This document shows positions 1 through 6,835 of a stretch of 41,888 nucleotides of DNA, in pieces. Position 1 is the first letter of the stretch. Every line of letters starts with the position of its first letter. Origin of the DNA: Clostridia bacterium (GTDB lineage Bacteria > Bacillota > Clostridia > Christensenellales > Aristaeellaceae); contig JAFZOG010000053.1 in the NCBI GenBank assembly GCA_017550745.1, positions 1 through 41,888 of the forward strand, read 5' to 3'. Under the pieces are notes generated by a model. The model made no database searches. It saw nothing but the letters and a program-made list of their open reading frames with translations, and was not told the DNA's origin. The position numbers were made by a program, and so were the translations under genes.

Positions 1-107
1 AGGGACAAAAGCCCTTTGGCTTTCAGGCTCAGCCGTTTGTCCTGAAGATGGATGTTGGACATGGCGGTGTAATTGCTGTTCTTCTGGATTTTGAATATCT
101 CCGACAT
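1..107 (-). CDS. DnaD-like replication initiator / HTH protein, N-terminus only
   Basis: The gene starts with ATG at 107 behind a GGAGG site and runs off the left edge, so only about 35 residues are visible. The fragment begins MSEIFKIQKNSNYTAMSN and continues with a stretch rich in LSLKAKGLL. That opening is typical of the helix-turn-helix (DnaD/replisome-organiser-like) proteins carried by clostridial integrative elements and plasmids, which are thought to start replication of the element. It lies 16 bp downstream of the PAPS-reductase-like gene on the same strand, so it is probably the next gene of the mobile-element operon. The family call rests on the N-terminal pattern alone. Confidence 0.65.
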   Translation of the reverse strand, partial: MSEIFKIQKNSNYTAMSNIHLQDKRLSLKAKGLLS

Positions 108-122
108 GCCGGTATCCTCCCT

Positions 123-962
123 TCATAGGCTGTCGAACTCATCCAAGGTATCTTCCAACACGTCTTCATCGCTTTTCTCTGGCTCCAGCTTTTCCATTTC
201 CGCAAAGTGTTTTTCCAATTCAGCTAATGTAAATTCTTCTCTGAACCGTCCGATCCAGCTTTTACCAAGCCGCGCGCTGACACGCTTTTCCATTTCGAGC
301 AGTCGCTTCCAAAGCACAGGATGGGATTCCCGGAAGAAGGCTTGCTCTGTGCGCATCCGAAACGGGCAGCACCAGCATGTACAGTGGCTGCTATATGCTA
401 TGTTGTTATAAAGGGAAAAGCCATTAACCCAGCAGACCAGACGGGCAGAATCGCCCGCATCATTCCATTCCATAAACGGATAACGTATTTCACTATGATG
501 CTGGCGCGGCCTGATCAGATGCGTTTCATTTGTCGTAAGGGGGATGTAGTGTATGACGCTGCTTTCCTGCTCCATGCGGCATATTTCCTGGTCGATCACA
601 TGGTCGATCATCTCTGTACAGCACCAGCGTTTACGGCTGCGTGGCCAGCCGTTGCCCACGAGTGGGATACCAAGTCTTTTCCGCTTTGCCCGCTGGTATT
701 GTGAATGAATTGGAGCTTCCAGCAGCATATATTCAAAGCTGTGAGGATGCTTTAAGCAGGTGATATGTATGCCGCGTTCCTGGTACAGCCATTGATCCAA
801 TCGCCATAGGTGTTCGTATGCTTCTGGAAACTCCATACCGGTATCAGCGAACAAAACAGCGTCAATGGGTATTTCTTCTTCCACCATTCGCAAAAGGAGA
901 TAAGTGGAATGACAGCCGGTTGTGATTGAAACAACATGGCGGGGGCTTTGATTTTCAGACAT
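123..962 (-). CDS. PAPS-reductase-family protein of a mobile element, degenerate PP-loop
   Basis: This 279-residue protein belongs to the phosphoadenosine-phosphosulfate reductase / PP-loop ATP pyrophosphatase superfamily. The VLFADTGMEFPEAYEHL segment after the first helix, the RWCCTE segment and the CTCWCCPF cysteine cluster before the C-terminal helices are family landmarks. The PP-loop itself is unusual. Where relatives have SGGKDST, this protein reads TTGCHST near residue 16, so the usual Lys and Asp are missing and ATP pyrophosphatase activity is doubtful. It follows the ParB-like gene by 19 bp, an arrangement like the IbrA/IbrB pair known from other mobile elements. A role in sulfur metabolism is unlikely in this context; a regulatory or nucleic-acid role is possible but unproven. 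Confidence 0.75.
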   Translation of the reverse strand: MSENQSPRHVVSITTGCHSTYLLLRMVEEEIPIDAVLFADTGMEFPEAYEHLWRLDQWLYQERGIHITCLKHPHSFEYMLLEAPIHSQYQRAKRKRLGIPLVGNGWPRSRKRWCCTEMIDHVIDQEICRMEQESSVIHYIPLTTNETHLIRPRQHHSEIRYPFMEWNDAGDSARLVCWVNGFSLYNNIAYSSHCTCWCCPFRMRTEQAFFRESHPVLWKRLLEMEKRVSARLGKSWIGRFREEFTLAELEKHFAEMEKLEPEKSDEDVLEDTLDEFDSL

Positions 963-981
963 GGGCGTTTCCTCTCTTTCT

Positions 982-1854
982 TCAACGGCCTTGCTGTTGC
1001 TGCCGCTTCTTTACTTGCTGCTTGTGCCAGCTCTCCACCAGACGAAGAATGACATCCGCGACCTTTTCATCCGAATAGCTTTTGGGGAAATACTTGCGTA
1101 TCTTGGGGTTGTGCAAAAAGCTCTGATCCAGGGGCGGCTTTTTCACTTCGGCAAAGATTTCGTCCATCGCCACCCTGGTCAGCTTGCCCTCCTGACTTAG
1201 CTTTTTCAATCGCTGGGCCTGGGACAGCGAAGGGGAAGTCTGGGCCTGTTCCAGCGCGGAAATGATCTGTTCCTGTTCGTCATGCGTCAGATAGGAAAGC
1301 TCAACCGCAGGATTAAACTTGATTTTCCTATCATCCACCATTTGAAGCAGGGGAGGAATCAGGTTTGTCAGACGGATAAAACGCTGTACAGTACGAGCGC
1401 TTTGGTCCGTCCCTTCGGCCACAGATTCATCCGCTCGGAAATTCGTGCCAACTTGGCACGAATTTTCCTTGGATGGCCTTCCGGCCTGATGGCGTAAGGC
1501 TTCCAGCTTCATTTTGTAGGCAAAAGCCCGTTCGCTGGGCAGGATGTTTTCCCGCTGCAAATTGGTATCCACCATCACCAGAATGGATGCGTCATCGTCC
1601 AGATTCCGCACGATCACCGGCATGGTTTCTAATCCAGCCAGTTCGCAGGCGCGTTTGCGACGATGACCCGAAACGATTTCATACCCTCCTTCCGTGCGGG
1701 GCCGCACGATGCCGGGAACCAGCACTCCTTGCTGCCGAATGCTTTCCGTCGTTTTCTGCATCTGTTCATCATCCTGAACCTTGAAGGGATGATGGGGAAA
1801 GGGATGAAGCTCATTCAGGGGAAGATAGATAATTTGTTCCACTGCCTGCGTCAA
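982..1854 (-). CDS. ParB/Spo0J-like protein of a mobile element
   Basis: This 290-residue protein has an N-terminal ParB/sulfiredoxin-type domain (about residues 8-100) with the signature GHRRKRACELAG starting at G63, followed by a helical HTH region and a basic, Gln-rich C-terminus. The likely start is TTG at 1854, placed about 6 nt after a strong AAGGAGGG site; its first bases overlap the stop of the upstream zinc-ribbon gene (TTGA), which suggests translational coupling. ParB homologues bind DNA for partition or, in some mobile elements, act as nucleases or regulators. No ParA partner is visible in the window. Its direct neighbour is the PAPS-reductase-like gene, as in IbrB-IbrA pairs. Confidence 0.8.
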   Translation of the reverse strand: MTQAVEQIIYLPLNELHPFPHHPFKVQDDEQMQKTTESIRQQGVLVPGIVRPRTEGGYEIVSGHRRKRACELAGLETMPVIVRNLDDDASILVMVDTNLQRENILPSERAFAYKMKLEALRHQAGRPSKENSCQVGTNFRADESVAEGTDQSARTVQRFIRLTNLIPPLLQMVDDRKIKFNPAVELSYLTHDEQEQIISALEQAQTSPSLSQAQRLKKLSQEGKLTRVAMDEIFAEVKKPPLDQSFLHNPKIRKYFPKSYSDEKVADVILRLVESWHKQQVKKRQQQQGR

Positions 1855-2027
1855 CCGCTGCCCTCCTTATGGACGGAGGCGGGCTGTTCATGTTCTTTGG
1901 GCTTTTGTGGCAGAAAAAAAGGCGGCTTATCGGAACCATCCTCGCCGCCATACTTTTTTTCGCACAGGGGACAGACTTGCCGCCCTTCGGGGACAATCTC
2001 CCCGCATATCAAGCAACGCTCGTCCAT
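1851..2027 (-). CDS. Small zinc-ribbon protein
   Basis: This small protein of about 58 residues has two CxxC knuckles (CLICGE and CPLCEKK) separated by about ten residues, forming a likely zinc ribbon, followed by a polar Pro/Lys-rich tail. The start chosen is ATG at 2027, ten bases after a GGAGG site; an in-frame start at 2051 would add eight residues. It sits between the antirepressor gene and the ParB-like gene, with a 4-base overlap with the latter. It is probably a small DNA- or protein-binding accessory of the mobile element; no specific function can be assigned. Confidence 0.6.
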   Translation of the reverse strand: MDERCLICGEIVPEGRQVCPLCEKKYGGEDGSDKPPFFLPQKPKEHEQPASVHKEGSG

Positions 2028-2031
2028 AGGC

Positions 2032-2943
2032 TCATTTCCTCCCTTTCCCAATGCCCGCAGCGGGCAGTTTTTTGTCCCCGGGCTTCCAGCCAGCGTTCCG
2101 AATGAGCTGGTCGATCAGTTCCCGGCCCTTCTGTGTCCAGCGCATCACGATATGGACAGATTGATAGGGGCCATGATCCCAAATGACGGTTTCCGATTTT
2201 GTATACCCTTTCCCGTCATATTTTCGGTACAGATGCCATCCATCCTGATTCTTGAATTGGATGCCCTGGGCATGGAGAAAGTCATTCAGCAGCTTGGCGG
2301 TCAATCCGTAATCCTTGGCAATGGTCGTTGTGTTGTAGGTATCCGGAGCGGAAAGTACCTCGTCGTAATAATCCGCTTTCGGCTGCATCTGCATGATCCG
2401 GCTTCCCTGATTGCTGATCCGCGCATCCAGATTGTTGATTTTGGCGTTCTGTGCCAGAATCGCCGCCGTTTTCAGGTTGATCGCGTCGTTCTGCTTCGCA
2501 ATAACAGCTGCCTGCCGCTGGTACTCGGCTTCCAGCCGTTTCCGTTCTTCCTCGCTGGCTTCCAGCAGGAGATAGGTAGAGCGCAGATTTCTGGAATCTT
2601 CCGCCGCTGCCCTGCGCATTGCTTCTTCCTTGGCGATGAAACGCCTGCGGAACTGCCTGCCCGCTTCGGAATCCTGCATCATGCAGATTTCCTTCGCCAT
2701 GTCAATGGTGATCCAATGGTCGTGCAGGGGATTGGGCATGACAGTGCCATCCAAACGTCGGACAAAAATGTCCGATGTCACATAATCCTCGCCAACCACA
2801 TACCGCCCCTCGCAGACGCGGGGGAACCACTTCCGGTACGGCGTCTTGATCCCCAGCGCCTGATGCAGCATGAGGCCGGAGATCATGGGCCGGTTGTTCT
2901 TGTCGTACTGATACTGAAGCTCAATCAGATCGTTCATTTTCAC
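2032..2943 (-). CDS. Phage-type antirepressor, AntA plus KilAC domains
   Basis: This 303-residue protein has an N-terminal AntA-type domain (about residues 15-85, with MISGLMLHQALGIKTPYRKW and ITIDMAKEICMMQ). A charged coiled-coil stretch follows (about 100-190). The C-terminus is a KilAC/ANT domain with YNTTTIAKDYGLTAKLLNDF and a Trp-rich end. Such proteins bind DNA or repressors and switch prophages or integrative elements toward their active state. The gene starts at ATG 2943 after GAAGGAGG and is the first gene of the element's minus-strand operon. An intrinsic terminator lies just upstream of its ribosome binding site, so expression may depend on readthrough. Confidence 0.85.
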   Translation of the reverse strand: MKMNDLIELQYQYDKNNRPMISGLMLHQALGIKTPYRKWFPRVCEGRYVVGEDYVTSDIFVRRLDGTVMPNPLHDHWITIDMAKEICMMQDSEAGRQFRRRFIAKEEAMRRAAAEDSRNLRSTYLLLEASEEERKRLEAEYQRQAAVIAKQNDAINLKTAAILAQNAKINNLDARISNQGSRIMQMQPKADYYDEVLSAPDTYNTTTIAKDYGLTAKLLNDFLHAQGIQFKNQDGWHLYRKYDGKGYTKSETVIWDHGPYQSVHIVMRWTQKGRELIDQLIRNAGWKPGDKKLPAAGIGKGRK

Positions 2944-2955
2944 AGCCTCCTTCTG

Positions 2956-2992
2956 AAATAAAAAAGCGACCAGAAATGTTAGTTCTGATCGC
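2956..2992 (-). terminator. Intrinsic terminator in front of the antirepressor gene
   Basis: On the minus strand a 10-bp stem (arms 2983-2992 and 2966-2975, one G-T pair) with a 7-nt loop is followed at once by TTTTTTATTT. It ends about 13 nt upstream of the antirepressor start codon and just before its ribosome binding site. Either it terminates an upstream transcript of the element or it works as a leader attenuator. A smaller GGAGC/GCTCC hairpin lies upstream at about 3011-3024. Confidence 0.75.
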
Positions 2993-3032
2993 CGATTCCA
3001 TAAAACCTACAGGAGCAAAGCTCCTAAGATAA

Positions 3033-3062
3033 AACATATTTAGTTGTGCTAAATTCAGACAA
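3033..3062 (-). promoter_or_regulatory. Possible promoter of the antirepressor operon
   Basis: Minus strand: a -35-like TTGTCT (3057-3062) and a -10-like TATGTT (3033-3038) separated by 18 bp. The match is moderate. If used, transcription would start near 3027 and the leader would contain the terminator at 2956-2992. Confidence 0.35.
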
Positions 3063-3179
3063 ATTAGGGCAGACCACCTCACTTAACATTTGAATAAAAA
3101 TAAGAAAAAAGAAATGAAGAAGTTTATACAACGGGTTGGACTAAAATATATCTATAGAAGCGTTCTTAAGGTCATATAT

Positions 3180-3228
3180 TTAACCCATTTTTTAACCCAT
3201 TTTGGTGTTTAACCCATGCTTAACCCAT
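3180..3228. repeat. Four direct TTAACCCAT repeats
   Basis: The 9-mer TTAACCCAT occurs four times in the same orientation, at 3180-3188, 3192-3200, 3209-3217 and 3220-3228, in AT-rich DNA with no gene. The cluster lies about 50 bp from the rpsI terminator, at the edge of the mobile element. Possible roles are integrase arm-type sites, iterons of a replication origin, or repressor sites; the sequence cannot decide between them. Confidence 0.8.
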
Positions 3229-3276
3229 AAAAATGAGGATAAAACAGGCCAAATCACTACAAACTCCATGAAAAGG

Positions 3277-3310
3277 AAAAACCCCGGAAATCGTTAAATT
3301 TCCAGGGTTT
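3277..3310 (-). terminator. Terminator of rplM-rpsI
   Basis: Minus strand: arms 3298-3310 and 3279-3291 pair over 13 positions with one mismatch, followed by a short T-run. It starts about ten bases after the rpsI stop codon and closes the rplM-rpsI transcript. Confidence 0.8.
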
Positions 3311-3320
3311 CTTGACTCTT

Positions 3321-3710
3321 TTAACGTTTCGAGAACTGGGGCGCGCGCCTCGCCGCTTTGAGGCCGTACTTCTTCCTTTCCTTCATACGGGGGTCACGGG
3401 TGAGGAAGCCGGCTTTTTTCAAAGCTTCGCGAAGCTCAGGATTGACCTTGCAAAGGGCGCGGCTGATGCCGTGACGGATCGCACCGGCCTGGCCGGTGAG
3501 GCCGCCGCCGCGGACATTCACCAGCACGTCGAAGCTGCCCCCGACGTTGACCAGGTTCATGGGCTGGCGAATGGTCATTTTTAAGGTTTCGAGACCGAAA
3601 TAATCGTCGATATCGCGCTTGTTTACCAGAATTTTACCTTCCCCGGGCACGAGGCGTACACGGGCGACCGCGGACTTCCGACGGCCAACGGCGTTAAAAT
3701 CATTTGCCAT
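3321..3710 (-). CDS. rpsI: 30S ribosomal protein S9
   Basis: This 129-residue protein has the S9 pattern throughout: an N-terminal [15 protein letters not shown], a central [19 protein letters not shown], and the conserved basic C-terminus ending in QFSKR that reaches the ribosomal P site. Length is normal for the family. It is the second gene of the rplM-rpsI pair, 24 bp after rplM, and is followed by a strong terminator. The 3' end of rpsI is a documented integration site of integrative conjugative elements in streptococci, which fits the mobile DNA that begins right after it; the coding end looks intact. Confidence 0.97.
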   Translation of the reverse strand: MANDFNAVGRRKSAVARVRLVPGEGKILVNKRDIDDYFGLETLKMTIRQPMNLVNVGGSFDVLVNVRGGGLTGQAGAIRHGISRALCKVNPELREALKKAGFLTRDPRMKERKKYGLKAARRAPQFSKR

Positions 3711-3734
3711 GATCGTTTACTCCTTCCGCTTCGC

Positions 3735-4169
3735 TTACTTGATGAGTTCCAGCTTTTCGGGCTTCTGCGCGGCCTGTTCATGTTCGGGGCCGGCATAAAT
3801 GCGCAGCTTGGAGGCCATCTGACGGCCCAAAGGCCCCTTGGGCAGCATGCCCACGATGGCGTGGCGCACCGCGAATTCAGGCTTTTCAGCAATCAGCTTG
3901 CGGTACTTGGTTTCTTTTAATCCACCGGCATAACCGGAATGATGATAATAAATCTTCTGATCCAGCTTCTTGCCGGTCAAAACGATCTTGGAAGCGTTAA
4001 TGATGATCACGTGATCACCAGTATCCACATGGGGGGTGTAAATGGGCTTGTTCTTGCCGCGCAGGATATTGGCAACCTGGCTGGCGAGACGACCAAGCAC
4101 CATGCCGTCTGCATCAACGACATACCACTTGCGCTCTACATTCTGCGCATTCGCCATAAAGGTATTCAA
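3735..4169 (-). CDS. rplM: 50S ribosomal protein L13
   Basis: This 144-residue protein matches L13 along its whole length: [19 protein letters not shown], the [18 protein letters not shown] stretch, and the [11 protein letters not shown] loop. L13 is an early-assembling large-subunit protein. The start is TTG at 4169, eight bases after GGAGG; it gives the usual MxTFMA beginning, whereas the in-frame ATG at 4157 would remove four residues. It heads the rplM-rpsI operon behind a near-consensus promoter and a leader of about 108 nt that may serve autoregulation, as L13 leaders do in other Firmicutes. Confidence 0.96.
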   Translation of the reverse strand: MNTFMANAQNVERKWYVVDADGMVLGRLASQVANILRGKNKPIYTPHVDTGDHVIIINASKIVLTGKKLDQKIYYHHSGYAGGLKETKYRKLIAEKPEFAVRHAIVGMLPKGPLGRQMASKLRIYAGPEHEQAAQKPEKLELIK

Positions 4170-4283
4170 GTGAATTTCCTCCTCGAAATCAGGGTTACTT
4201 GGTGTCGCCGTTGCGTGATGGTCGCACGTTCAGGCAGTGTACAATAGCACCCGGGGCCAGCGGAGTCTATTGATGCGTTTGAT

Positions 4284-4312
4284 AGTATACGTAATAATTC
4301 ATGATTTGTCAA
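4284..4312 (-). promoter_or_regulatory. Promoter of rplM-rpsI
   Basis: Minus strand: a perfect -35 TTGACA (4307-4312), a 17-bp spacer and a -10 TATACT (4284-4289). The predicted start is near 4277, giving a leader of roughly 108 nt before rplM, part of which is GC-rich and could fold as an L13-type autoregulatory leader. Confidence 0.85.
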
Positions 4313-4350
4313 GGTTTTTTCAACATTTTGTTTGAAATTTGCGTCATTAA

Positions 4351-5529
4351 ACCCAGCAACAGGACACGACGGAGAGCGTGAAGGACGACACGGAGCTATT
4401 GTAGAGGTACATTGAGACGCTAGATGCGCTGAAAAACAGCGAGGCCGTGCAGCAGTACCGGAAAGAGATGGAAGGGGACATTACGCCGGAGGACAGGGAA
4501 AACAGCCTGACGGCCTTTTTGTCGCGCCTGTTCGGGGAGACGCAGAAGGGCTGGATACAGGCGAACATGGACAAATGGGAGGAGGGGCTTGAAAAATTCC
4601 GGCAGGCGCTGCTTGACTACAAGCAAAAGGGCGCGGCCCTGAACGTGGCGCTGGCGCGGCAGGGCATGGACGCCGTCAGCGGCCCGGACATCCGGGTGCT
4701 GAGCTACGCGGCGGAGCAGGCGGCGCGGCAGCAGGGGGTGCAGTATTCTTTCAAAGGCCGCAACGGAAAAGACTTAACCGTGAGCGATGAAGAATTAAAC
4801 AAGAATAAAGACGAAGTAGCCAACATGAAAGCCATCAAGTCTGTTGAAGGGAATGCTTTCCCACGAACTGAGGGGGAAAAACTGGCCGACAGGATGGAAA
4901 AATATTTTAAGTCAATTGGCGGGAAAGTTGATAGTGAAGAATTTGGCGAAATCGTGCTGAGACGGGATGGCGCTGAACACTTTGAAGCGCGCGTAAATCC
5001 AAAGGCAGCCGCTGCGATCCCGTTGATTGCGGATGTAATCAAAAATGGAAAATTGGTTGATATTGATTCAAACCATGCAAACAAAGGCTTCCCATCAATT
5101 TCGCTGGCGGCAGCAATCGAAATTGATCATAAGCCCTATTTTATGGGCGTGAGTATCAGGCAAATAAAATATGGCGATAATAGGTATTATATGCACAATG
5201 TTGTGGCGGAAGATATTGAAACCCTCAACAAAAACGGAGGGTATTCCGTTAAACAAATCCGGGCGGCACAAAGTGTCGGAGACCGGACAGCGGAAAACCC
5301 TCACTATCTATATTTTATACTACAAGACATCGCAAAACGCAAGCAAAATTTTAACAAAAGTCAAAAAAATAATTTGGGAAGCAGTTACAGCCTCCCCTAC
5401 CGTCAGACCGAGCAGGCGGACGCGGCGGACTGGGTGCGGGACGACGCGGAGCTGTTCCTGAAATTCAAGACGGACGAAAACGCGCGGGCGGCGCTGATGA
5501 TGCTGGACACCCTATACCAGAACACCAGC
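4351..5529 (+). pseudogene. Decayed MuF-like phage toxin gene, module 1 (BECR-type nuclease-like domain)
   Basis: One reading frame gives a phage-like polypeptide, but it is interrupted by TAG at 4402-4404 and lacks a recognisable start or ribosome site. In order it shows a remnant SVKDDTELL, a helical linker (QQYRKEMEGDITPEDREN), the conserved GPDIRVLSYAAEQAA, and then an AT-rich variable domain (about 4740-5390) with IADVIKNGKLVDIDSNH, YFMGVSIRQI and NRYYMHNVVAEDI. That last pattern resembles the phage Barnase-EndoU-ColicinE5/RelE-like (PBECR) nuclease domains at the ends of MuF proteins. It ends with YSLPYRQTEQADAADWV. A deletion near 5528 then shifts the frame. This is interpreted as a fragment of a large phage protein, probably not expressed. 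Confidence 0.6.
4654..4729 (+). repeat. 76-bp direct repeat, copy 1
   Basis: This GC-rich segment encodes the ARQGMDAVSGPDIRVLSY region and recurs at 5528-5603 with a single mismatch seen. Each copy is followed by a different AT-rich domain, so the repeat marks the upstream boundary of a module. Confidence 0.85.
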
Positions 5530-5530
5530 G
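5391..5530 (+). repeat. Diverged module-end repeat, copy 1
   Basis: Encodes the SLPYRQTEQADAADWV..DDAELF segment and the following helix. It is similar in DNA and protein to 6123-6270, and a shorter remnant lies at 4372-4404. It marks the downstream boundary of the variable domain. Confidence 0.7.
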
Positions 5531-5603
5531 CGGCAGGGCATGGACACCGTCAGCGGCCCGGACATCCGGGTGCTGAGCTACGCGGCGGAGCAGGCGGCGC
5601 GGG
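5528..5603 (+). repeat. 76-bp direct repeat, copy 2
   Basis: Second copy of the repeat at 4654-4729. It begins right where module 1 loses its frame, which suggests that recombination at repeats, with loss of the intervening linker, produced the present arrangement. Confidence 0.85.
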
Positions 5604-5933
5604 CGGAGAAGGAACGGGCGGAAAATGCACGGTCGAACGGGGATAAATTCAACCTTCGATCAAAGAGGGAAGGAGCGCCAGAAGATTCTTGGCTTCTTAC
5701 ACCGGGCGAGTATAGCCATGGACAAACGCTTTTCAATCAATGGAAATATGAGGGGAAACATTATGCTGAAAGGGCCAATGGAGGTATTTTAATCAGTATT
5801 GGAAATAAACTTATAGTTTGGGCAGATGAATATGGAACGCCAGAAAGGGTTTTAGAAATCCATGCAGAAGATATAAAAGTAAGCAATGATATTTACGAAA
5901 CATTTACGATAATGGAAGGAGATGGGGCAAGCT

Positions 5934-6122
5934 ATGCCGATGAACAAAAAGCTCTTAAACGCTTTTCTGACACGGGAAATACACACTTCCGAGTTCCTGG
6001 AGAAGTCAAAGCATCTCGACAAAGTGAATGGGGCGGAAAAGGTGAGGCTACAAGAAGAACTGGCGAAGGAAATAGAAGATTCGTATCCTTACAGGAAAGG
6101 TTATCGAGAGGGGAAAAATTAA
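5934..6122 (+). CDS. Small charged helical protein inside module 2, possible immunity-type gene
   Basis: A second frame overlapping module 2 encodes about 62 residues, beginning MPMNKKLLNAFLTREIHTSE and rich in Glu/Lys helices. It has a GGAAGGAG site at 5914-5921, 12 nt before ATG 5934 (other ATGs lie at 5922 and 5940). Its composition looks more protein-like than the long frame it overlaps, and its stop codon falls exactly at the point where the conserved SLPY repeat resumes. That placement suggests it travelled with the variable domain, as immunity genes do in polymorphic toxin cassettes. The function is inferred only from position; no family is recognised. Confidence 0.4.
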   Translation: MPMNKKLLNAFLTREIHTSEFLEKSKHLDKVNGAEKVRLQEELAKEIEDSYPYRKGYREGKN

Positions 6123-6270
6123 GCCTCCCCTACCAACCGACCGAGCAGGCGGACGCGGCGGAGAGCGTGAAGGATGACGCGGAGCTGTACGCCCAGGTGA
6201 AGCGGGACGAGGACACGCGGGCGGCGCTGCAATTGCTCACGCGGCTGCATGAGCAGACCACCGGCGGCGG
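6123..6270 (+). repeat. Diverged module-end repeat, copy 2
   Basis: Encodes SLPYQPTEQADAAESVKDDAEL and the following helix. It aligns with 5391-5530 and follows immediately after the stop of the small overlapping gene. Confidence 0.7.
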
Positions 6271-6389
6271 GGAAAACGCGATGATCAGGAAAGGCGCGTA
6301 TGAAAAAAGGCTTTCCGAAATGGTGCGGAAGATCAGGGAGGAAACCGCCACCGGGATGAGCGACCGGGCCAACCGCGCTGCAAACACAA

Positions 6390-6418
6390 AAAAGCCGCGT
6401 TTTCACGGCTTTTTTGAT
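6390..6418 (-). terminator. Terminator of ssrA (tmRNA)
   Basis: Minus strand: AAAAAAGCCGTG and CGCGGCTTTTTT form a stem that begins a few bases after the tmRNA 3' end and finishes in a T-run. The toxin-module remnant abuts its far side. Confidence 0.85.
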
Positions 6419-6420
6419 AG

Positions 6421-6765
6421 TGGAGGTGAGGAGAATCGAACTCCTGTCCGAAGATTCAGCTGTATGGTTTTCTCCGAGCGCAGGCAGGGTTTTGACTTTC
6501 CCTCTCCCAGACGCCCCATGCCGGGCTTATGGGTTCAGTAGCTCCTTGAGCCGGGCGGCGCCGGAGCCCTCGCCGTCCCGTTCCCTACATCAATGACGCC
6601 GGTGGGCTGAGCTGTAGGCGCTCAGTGTCGACGCGCCGCCATATTAGGCAGCGAAAGCGTACTGATTGTTGTCAGTTAATTTTATTTTCCCCGTTTTAAC
6701 GCGGCCAGGGTCCGCGGCTCGCTTACCATACCTCCGACGATCCCCGTCGAAACCAGTGCACCCCC
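6421..6765 (-). ncRNA. ssrA: Transfer-messenger RNA (tmRNA)
   Basis: The 5' end GGGGGTGCACTGGTTTCGAC pairs with the 3' end, where a T-arm (GGACAGGAGTTCGATTCTCC) and CACCTCCA complete the alanyl-tRNA-like domain. CCA is not encoded. The tag frame at 6691-6644 reads GKIKLTDNNQYAFAA and then TAA; the hydrophobic AFAA end is the usual protease signal. With SmpB, tmRNA rescues stalled ribosomes and marks the unfinished protein for degradation. It lies about 70 bp downstream of smpB on the same strand and may be cotranscribed. The 3' end of ssrA is a common target of phage integration, relevant to the phage remnant next to it. Confidence 0.95.
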
Positions 6766-6835
6766 ATGGGATAGCCAAGAACGCTTAGTTCCTGGCTTAC
6801 TAATCAATTTGATCGTTTCTGCAATCTCAGTGTTG

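Larger units (their letters stand above)
2944..3276. other. AT-rich intergenic end of the mobile element
   Basis: This stretch of about 330 bp holds no convincing gene. It contains the leader terminator and possible promoter of the antirepressor operon and the TTAACCCAT repeat cluster. Composition changes sharply from the GC-rich rpsI gene. It is interpreted as one end of an integrated element; no integrase gene is present here, and no duplicated attachment core can be identified within the window. Confidence 0.5.
5530..6388 (+). pseudogene. Decayed MuF-like phage toxin gene, module 2 (unknown variable domain)
   Basis: The frame starts inside a 76-bp repeat of module 1 (ARQGMDTVSGPDIRVLSY), passes through a new AT-rich domain (about 5640-5960; motifs WLLTPGEYSHGQTLFNQW and GGILISIGNKLIVWADEYG), and returns to the conserved SLPYQPTEQADAAESVKDDAEL at 6123. 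It then runs into the tmRNA terminator, where the original C-terminus is lost; the frame stays open antisense to ssrA until 6541, which is not meaningful. The variable domain is not recognised and is unlike that of module 1. The conserved flanks are clearly GC-rich, the variable core AT-rich, consistent with domain swapping before decay. Confidence 0.55.

Noticed and set aside
1663-2961. Long plus-strand open frame opposite the antirepressor and zinc-ribbon genes
   Set aside because: The minus-strand proteins have recognisable domains and ribosome sites; this frame has neither.
3180-3228. CRISPR array
   Set aside because: The 9-bp repeats with 2-8 bp between them are far too short and irregular for CRISPR; no cas genes are present.
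4320-6421. Attachment-site duplication of the ssrA 3' end
   Set aside because: The phage remnant lies next to ssrA, but no second copy of the ssrA end was found in the window, so insertion at this site is not claimed.
6390-6480. tRNA gene suggested by the T-arm-like sequence
   Set aside because: It is the 3' tRNA-like half of tmRNA, as the 5' half at 6765 and the tag frame show. No separate tRNA genes were seen in the window.
6421-6541. Continuation of the toxin-module frame through ssrA
   Set aside because: It runs antisense through the tmRNA and cannot be the original C-terminus.
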